Source: CAZZCU01 sp964652825 (GTDB lineage Bacteria; Bdellovibrionota_B; Oligoflexia; Oligoflexales; CAZZCU01). Taken from it: DNA of 18,786 bases. Positions 14,580-18,786 of this stretch are shown piece by piece. A program made the translations under genes and the position numbers. The notes beneath the pieces are model-generated. The model made no database searches and was not told the DNA's origin. It was given only the letters and a program-made list of their open reading frames with translations. Each line of letters begins with the position of its first letter. Positions within the stretch are counted from its first letter, which is position 1. Where the stretch lies: assembly GCA_964652825.1 (NCBI GenBank), contig CAZZCU010000035.1:1-18786 (forward strand), given 5' to 3'.

Positions 14580-15296
14580 TCAACCTAAATTTGCCGTTGG
14601 AACTTCCACTGGTATATTCAACGTCGCGCAGACTTCGTTGAGTTTGGTGGCCGCCTGAAATTCAAGCGCGGGTAAGGTGATAGCAGATATCATCTTATTG
14701 AGAAACATCTGTCCGGAATTAGGGGCTGCTTTTATAAAATGCTCGCCATAAGTCTCGATGACATCCAGAGCATCTTCGATGGTGTCAGTGCTGGGCTTGG
14801 CCATAAGGATATCCACGCATTTGCGCAGCCAGATCCCAAGCTCTTGCAGGTTGAGGCCGGCTTTGGTGCCAAGCCGCAGGCATTCATTGCAGGCGGTGAT
14901 GATGGTTTCGTTGCTGAGATGTTTTTCGTTGGCGCCGAGAAAATAAGATAGTGTGCGGTAGGCGCTGTGCCAGTTCTTGCCAGTTTGTAAGTCGCGAACT
15001 TTTTGCATCGCCATATCAAAAGCAGCGGCGGCGCGGCGGCGCAAATCTTCTTCCTGACGCTGGCGCGCGTTGAGTTCTGCCTGCATGCGTTGACGCAATG
15101 TGTTGTGGCAGCGCTCGGCGTCTTTGTAAGAAAGTGGCTCGTGAACATCCAGCGTGCGATCAAGACCGAACGACATGTATTCGAGCACTTGTGGCAACGA
15201 CGTGTGTGTGTACTGAGCAATTTGCCCCAAAGACCATTTGGTGTTTTCTGGCCACTGCGGTAGAACCTGCGCCAATGCGATAATAAAATCCACCAT
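14580..15296 (-). CDS. Unknown cytoplasmic helical protein upstream of the Lon-like gene
   Basis: 238 residues, all predicted helix, with no signal peptide or membrane span. I do not recognise it. A strongly charged stretch (about 66-105) from a Gln/Arg/Glu-rich run into Ala-rich helices could form a coiled coil. The C-terminal half reads as a bundle of amphipathic helices. GTG (15302) and ATG (15296) both have the purine-rich GGGAGAGG upstream at usable distances; I choose the ATG, with GAGG 9 bases before it. It precedes the LonB-like protease by 23 bases and may be an adaptor or substrate of it, which is inference. Confidence 0.8.
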   Translation of the reverse strand: MVDFIIALAQVLPQWPENTKWSLGQIAQYTHTSLPQVLEYMSFGLDRTLDVHEPLSYKDAERCHNTLRQRMQAELNARQRQEEDLRRRAAAAFDMAMQKVRDLQTGKNWHSAYRTLSYFLGANEKHLSNETIITACNECLRLGTKAGLNLQELGIWLRKCVDILMAKPSTDTIEDALDVIETYGEHFIKAAPNSGQMFLNKMISAITLPALEFQAATKLNEVCATLNIPVEVPTANLG

Positions 15297-15352
15297 GTCC
15301 ACTTACCTCTCCCTGGAAGTGTCTCTGAACCCATCCTTGGGTCTCGACGTCG

Positions 15353-15381
15353 TCTATTGATTTTTGAGCTGCTTCTATTGA
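15353..15381. repeat. Direct repeat TCTATTGA x2, 21 bases apart
   Basis: TCTATTGA occurs at 15353-15360 and 15374-15381, about two helical turns apart, just downstream of the candidate -10. The second copy is part of the near-palindrome CTATT-G-AATAG. Such spacing suits a dimeric repressor or activator binding site controlling the unknown protein/LonB/epmA operon. Chance cannot be excluded. Confidence 0.25.
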
Positions 15382-15383
15382 AT

Positions 15384-15413
15384 AGGATAGACTAAGGGCG
15401 TAGTAACCCTCAA
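15384..15413 (-). promoter_or_regulatory. Weak candidate promoter of the Lon-like operon
   Basis: TTGAGG (15408-15413), 18 bases, then TATCCT (15384-15389) on the minus strand. Both boxes deviate from consensus and the spacer is one base long. It lies between the terminator at 15450-15474 and the operon start. The remaining leader 15303-15383 also shows a small hairpin ACCCA-TCCT-TGGGT at 15331-15344. Confidence 0.3.
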
Positions 15414-15449
15414 CTGAAAAACGAAAAATTCCAGTTTAGCGATAAAATT

Positions 15450-15474
15450 TCCTCGGACGGCTTGCGCCCGAGGA
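15450..15474 (-). terminator. Hairpin terminator after the bS22-like gene
   Basis: A 7-bp perfect stem TCCTCGG / CCGAGGA around an 11-base centre, followed on the minus strand by AATTTTAT. It lies 19 bases past the stop of the 34-residue gene and separates it from the Lon-like operon. Confidence 0.65.
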
Positions 15475-15493
15475 CCTTGAAGCTTTTTTGGTA

Positions 15494-15598
15494 TTAAACT
15501 GTACGCAGTTCGCGGCGTTTGCGCATCATGCGACGTTTTTTTTGGCCGACTTTACGTCTGCCTTTGGGGTGTTTTCTTCTGTGTCTGGATCCGTGCAC
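15494..15598 (-). CDS. COX24/bS22-like basic mini-protein
   Basis: 34 residues, too short for a standard ORF filter. The product VHGSRHRRKHPKGRRKVGQ and its following KKRRMMRKRRE is extremely rich in Arg and Lys. It carries the KVGxKKRRMMRKRR pattern of AURKAIP1/COX24-domain proteins, small ribosome-associated proteins such as actinobacterial bS22. It starts at a GTG with GAGG placed 6 bases before it. An in-frame ATG six codons earlier has no ribosome binding site. A candidate promoter on the minus strand has TATATT (15643-15648) with TTGCAT 15 bases before it, a short spacer. A hairpin terminator follows. It likely stabilises the small subunit or its rRNA; that function is family-based. Confidence 0.7.
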   Translation of the reverse strand: MHGSRHRRKHPKGRRKVGQKKRRMMRKRRELRTV

Positions 15599-15709
15599 GA
15601 AATACCTCGGTAGCATTAGCGTTAATCTTAGAGATCTGGCAAAATATAGGCAGTCTTTCTAAAATGCAAGAAAATAGCTTGGCACAACCGCCGGCTGGAG
15701 GATTGCGCG

Positions 15710-16258
15710 ATGGGATTAGAAGAATCCGCTGCAGTAAAACGCCCCAAACGAACTTTGGGCTCGGTTCTGATTGAGCCGTTCAAGCAGATCAAGTTGGGTT
15801 TGTACGTCATGGGTATTTCGCTGGCGTTTTTGACGCTGGCGAGCTTGTTATTTGTCATGGCTTTTACTGAGCAATATCAACATGTTATGGATATTTTTAA
15901 AATTGTCGATCCCGAGCAGAAATGGGAGCTGGTTACCAATCGTGTCTTTTATATGAACGCCGTCAAGCTGGCAGTGTTGTTTGTGGCGTACCTGGTGATC
16001 CTGTTTGCCGTCGTTTTCCGGATGACACACCGTTACTATGGACCTTTAGTATCTATTGAACGTTTCGTCAGCCAGATCTCCGAAGGCGACTATGCGCGGC
16101 GCGTCATTATTCGTCGCGGCGATGAATTGCAACGTCTGGTCAGCCTGCTCAACACTATGGCTGCACGCCTGGAGCACCGGCATCCCAACGAAGTTGCTGC
16201 CGCTCGCAACAAGCGGCGTCAGGATGATGAGGATGATGCCACCGAGAAGGCCGGCTAA
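15710..16258 (+). CDS. Stand-alone two-TM HAMP domain protein
   Basis: 182 residues with a cytoplasmic basic N-terminus. TM1 is at about 29-52 and TM2 at about 83-105. Between them is only a short extracytoplasmic loop of about 30 residues. A HAMP domain (about 106-160) follows, with the YYGPLVSIERFVSQISEGDY helix and the conserved DEL turn. A charged tail ends it, with no kinase, GGDEF or methyl-accepting domain. HAMP normally relays signals to a fused output domain, so this protein probably works by pairing with another HAMP protein or by binding a partner through its tail. Ribosome binding site GGAGG lies 8 bases before the ATG. It overlaps the phosphofructokinase gene tail to tail by 4 bases. 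Confidence 0.82.
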   Translation: MGLEESAAVKRPKRTLGSVLIEPFKQIKLGLYVMGISLAFLTLASLLFVMAFTEQYQHVMDIFKIVDPEQKWELVTNRVFYMNAVKLAVLFVAYLVILFAVVFRMTHRYYGPLVSIERFVSQISEGDYARRVIIRRGDELQRLVSLLNTMAARLEHRHPNEVAAARNKRRQDDEDDATEKAG

Positions 16259-17556
16259 CCTATAATCATTGGCTGGCCAGTAGCTTCCAGAACATTAAAC
16301 CACAACTGACCGGCTGGGTTGATGGTCTGGCGTTTATTCTCAAGCGCCGCCAGCGGTACGTGTGTCATCTCCCCATGCCAGTATCCGATCATAACCGCGG
16401 TTTTGCCGGCCATCGCCGCGTGCGCGGCGTTTTGGGCAAGCCGCGCGCAATGCAGGAGATCGGTGGTGTTTGGTGGAATCGATCGAATCAGATAACTCGG
16501 ATCAATGTATTTTAGAGAGATTGGTATCTCCCGCCGCGAGAAATGCTCGTTGATGCGATCCTTTAAAAACACACCGATATCACCCAGCTTGGCATTGCCG
16601 GAAGCATCGGTTTTCTTGATGTCGGTAGCAACAAAATCCTGCCCCGCACCTTCGGCGGCGACAACCACGGCGTGACCGCAGTTCTCCAGGCGGTGTTCGA
16701 GAAGAGCAAACAAGCCGTTCTTGCCTTCCAGCTTGAAGGGAACTTCCGGAATCAAGCAGAAGTTGGCATGACCGGTGGCGATCGCGGTATTGGCGGCGAT
16801 ATAACCAGAGGCGCGACCCATGAGTTTGACCAGGCCGATGCCGTTTTTGGTGCCGCGTGCTTCTTCGTGCGCGGCCACGACGCTTTGGCAAGCAACCGCC
16901 ACCGCTGATTCAAAACCAAAAGAACGTCGCACATAGGGAATATCGTTATCGATGGTCTTGGGAATACCGACAACGCCGATTTTTAAATTGCGTTCCTTGA
17001 TTTCACGGGCGATGGCCTGAGCGCCGCGCATCGTACCGTCACCGCCAATGCAAAATAGGATATTGATATTGTACTTATCCAGGGAGTTGACCATTTCGCT
17101 GGTCGGCGGCGTGCCGCGCGTGGTGCCGAGAATGGTGCCGCCTTTCTCGTGAATATCAGTAATCTGATCAGGCGTTAGCTCCATGAACTCGTCAGACGAA
17201 TCCGCGCCCAGACCGGAATAACCGTAGCGCACGCCGACGATATTGCGGACTTCATAGCGATACCAAAGTTGCATGACCAGAGCGCGGATCACGGCGTTCA
17301 AACCCGGGCAAAGGCCGCCGCAGGTGACGATGGCGGCTTTGGTGCGCTTTGGGTTGAAGTAAATCTTCTCGCGCGGGCCGGCGACTTCAAAGCTGATAAT
17401 GTCCGCGTCTTTCGTGGTCGGATCAGATGTGGTCGTATGCGGATCGAACAACAAGCGTTTGGAGTCATTGGTATATTTACCGTTTTCGATGAGTTGGATC
17501 GGCGAACGGATGGTTGGTGTGCCGAGGGAGGCGACAGTAAAATCTTGTACATTCAT
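16255..17556 (-). CDS. pfkA: 6-phosphofructokinase, Gly/Lys-type
   Basis: 433 residues, longer than the 320 of classical PfkA because of an N-terminal extension of about 70. Phosphorylates fructose 6-phosphate in glycolysis. Motifs: CGGLCPGLNAVI (80-90), GGDGT (171-175) and PKTIDND (199-205), with catalytic Asp203. The Gly in GGDGT marks ATP use (PPi enzymes carry Asp there). The Lys in PKTIDND is the residue usual in PPi-dependent and plant/trypanosome-type enzymes. This Gly-plus-Lys combination is that of the ATP-dependent 'group III/X' clade, so ATP is the likely donor. The ribosome binding site is weak. The gene diverges from rlmN. Confidence 0.9.
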   Translation of the reverse strand: MNVQDFTVASLGTPTIRSPIQLIENGKYTNDSKRLLFDPHTTTSDPTTKDADIISFEVAGPREKIYFNPKRTKAAIVTCGGLCPGLNAVIRALVMQLWYRYEVRNIVGVRYGYSGLGADSSDEFMELTPDQITDIHEKGGTILGTTRGTPPTSEMVNSLDKYNINILFCIGGDGTMRGAQAIAREIKERNLKIGVVGIPKTIDNDIPYVRRSFGFESAVAVACQSVVAAHEEARGTKNGIGLVKLMGRASGYIAANTAIATGHANFCLIPEVPFKLEGKNGLFALLEHRLENCGHAVVVAAEGAGQDFVATDIKKTDASGNAKLGDIGVFLKDRINEHFSRREIPISLKYIDPSYLIRSIPPNTTDLLHCARLAQNAAHAAMAGKTAVMIGYWHGEMTHVPLAALENKRQTINPAGQLWFNVLEATGQPMIIG

Positions 17557-17578
17557 TGGCGGACCCGTGTTATCAGAA

Positions 17579-17601
17579 GCCAGCAGTAAAGAGCTGCCGG
17601 C
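17579..17601. promoter_or_regulatory. 23-bp imperfect palindrome in the pfkA/rlmN spacer
   Basis: GCCAGCAG-N7-CTGCCGGC. In RNA from the pfkA side all 8 pairs form, with one G-U; on the other strand one A/C mismatch remains. Its place in an 80-base divergent promoter region suits either a regulator binding site or a leader hairpin for pfkA. No convincing -35/-10 pair is visible for either gene here. Confidence 0.3.
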
Positions 17602-17636
17602 CAGTCATTATCTTTCGTTGGTAGAATGTAAGCGAT

Positions 17637-18692
17637 ATGTCTTTGAATTTCTATGATTTAGAACGCCATGATCTGGAAAATTTGTGCGCCGGCATGGGCA
17701 CATCGACACAGCATGCCCGCACTTTGATGTATGCGGCGTATCGGGTCATGGAGATCGAACCATGGCGATTGCCAGGTCTGCCGCAGAAGTTACATACCCA
17801 AGGCGTCGATATATTCGGTGCGCCGGCGGTTGTTTTCGCGAAAGCGGAACAATCGGCTTACGATCATAGTGTGAAGTTTCTGGCGCGATTAGCGGACGGC
17901 AGCGCGGTGGAAACCGTGTTGATGCCCGAGCGTAATCGCATCACCTTATGTGTGTCATCACAAGTCGGCTGCGCGCAGGCATGCAGTTTTTGTCACACGG
18001 GTCGCATGGGCCTTAAACGGCATTTGTCGGCTGGCGAGATCGTCGGGCAGGTGATGGCGGCGAATCACTGGCTGCGTTCGCATCCAGATTGGCTGAGCGC
18101 GGCGCGTTTACCATCGCGCGCAAAAGTCTCGAACGTGGTGTTTATGGGCATGGGCGAGCCGCTTGATAATGTGGAAGCGGTGATCAAGGCGTTACGCATC
18201 ATGACTGATCCGCACGGCCTGGCCATGGCGCGACGACGGTTGTCCGTATCCACGGCCGGACATCTGGACGGAATGAAAATTTTGTTGCGTGACATGCCGC
18301 AGGTAAGTCTAGCACTTAGTCTACATGCTCCCGATGAGGCATTGCGTTCGCGGCTGATGCCGATCAATCGGCGTTGGCCACTGGCAGAAATTTTTGCGTT
18401 CTTGCGCCAGCATACTTGGGGCAAACAGTCTCTGTTGATTCAGTACACGTTGATTCGCGGCGTCAATGATGATGTGCGCTATGCCGAGGCTTTGGTAGAT
18501 CTGGTCGCCGGACTGCCAATTAAAATCAATTTGATTCCCTTTAACGCTTTTGGTGTTTCCGCTTATCAAAATCCCACCGCCGATGTCGTGGAAGCCTTTC
18601 GCGATGCTTTATACCGCCGTGGCATGCGTGTGATGATTCGCTACAGCAAAGGCCAGGATATCGCCGCTGCATGTGGACAGCTGGTGGTGTAA
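17637..18692 (+). CDS. rlmN: Dual-specificity RNA methyltransferase RlmN
   Basis: 351 residues (E. coli 384). A radical-SAM enzyme that methylates C2 of A2503 in 23S rRNA and of A37 in some tRNAs. The iron-sulfur cluster motif CxxxCxxC is at Cys112, Cys116 and Cys119 (VGCAQACSFCHTG). MGMGEPLDN follows. The methyl-carrying cysteine of the family is Cys346 in DIAAACGQL near the end. The N-terminal helical domain is shorter than in E. coli, but the LNFYDLERHDLENLC start fits the family. The ATG at 17637 has only a weak ribosome binding site. Nothing supportable follows in 18693-18786. Confidence 0.95.
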   Translation: MSLNFYDLERHDLENLCAGMGTSTQHARTLMYAAYRVMEIEPWRLPGLPQKLHTQGVDIFGAPAVVFAKAEQSAYDHSVKFLARLADGSAVETVLMPERNRITLCVSSQVGCAQACSFCHTGRMGLKRHLSAGEIVGQVMAANHWLRSHPDWLSAARLPSRAKVSNVVFMGMGEPLDNVEAVIKALRIMTDPHGLAMARRRLSVSTAGHLDGMKILLRDMPQVSLALSLHAPDEALRSRLMPINRRWPLAEIFAFLRQHTWGKQSLLIQYTLIRGVNDDVRYAEALVDLVAGLPIKINLIPFNAFGVSAYQNPTADVVEAFRDALYRRGMRVMIRYSKGQDIAAACGQLVV

Positions 18693-18786
18693 GCCTCATA
18701 AACTGCTCTACTTGTGTGTTGCCAGCCGCCCCATAATTCTCTCGTTATGAAAGCTAATATAGATATCAAGCAGTGCCTGTAAGTAA

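Noticed and set aside
18747..18782. A short frame beginning MKANIDIKQC at the right edge
   Set aside because: It stops after 11 codons and has no ribosome binding site.

Overview
The window looks like ordinary chromosome from a Gram-negative bacterium of roughly balanced base composition. Evidence for this is an outer-membrane beta-barrel protein, a secretin, a lipoprotein with a lipobox, and housekeeping genes (speA, rsmD, coaD, epmA, rlmN). The gene mix suggests a deltaproteobacteria-like lineage, possibly Bdellovibrionota/Oligoflexia: a COX24-type basic mini-protein, a large AAA-Lon protease, a stand-alone HAMP protein and a Gly/Lys-type phosphofructokinase. That placement is an inference from gene content and was not tested. 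I see no tRNA, rRNA, insertion sequence, phage gene or CRISPR array, and no gene-free stretch longer than 300 bases.

Left part (1-4509, all minus strand). The 5' end of a lipoprotein gene runs off the left edge. It is followed by a small exported protein of unknown function with a good sigma70-type promoter. Next comes a two-gene unit: a STAS domain fused to a zinc ribbon, then a PAS-GGDEF diguanylate cyclase 14 bases downstream. Then comes speA (biosynthetic arginine decarboxylase), with a strong hairpin terminator behind it. Its 5' leader can form a 10-bp helix that would bury the ribosome binding site.

Middle part (4679-11075, all plus strand). rsmD and coaD overlap and lead, with short gaps or overlaps, into five envelope genes. 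These are an 897-residue signal-peptide/PKD-like/FecR-like/TPR/beta-barrel protein, two small single-membrane-span proteins resembling TadG/TadE-type pseudopilin components, a CpaB/RcpC-like protein without a clear SAF domain, and a CpaC/RcpA-like secretin. Together they look like the outer-membrane half of a reduced Tad (Flp-pilus) machine. No ATPase, inner-membrane platform or prepilin peptidase is present in the window.

Right part (11059-18692). An unknown helical protein, a LonB-like AAA protease and epmA (the EF-P lysyl-lysine transferase) form a minus-strand operon. epmA overlaps the end of the secretin gene tail to tail by 17 bases. Upstream of that operon lies a 34-codon gene for a very basic COX24/bS22-like protein with its own terminator. 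A divergent gene encodes a two-TM HAMP-only protein that overlaps, tail to tail by 4 bases, a 6-phosphofructokinase gene. rlmN (23S rRNA/tRNA m2A methyltransferase) diverges from it across an 80-base region holding a 23-bp imperfect palindrome. The last 94 bases hold nothing I can support.

The window therefore carries translation-fidelity genes (rsmD, epmA, rlmN, the bS22-like protein), polyamine and CoA synthesis, one c-di-GMP signalling pair and one possible secretion/pilus apparatus.
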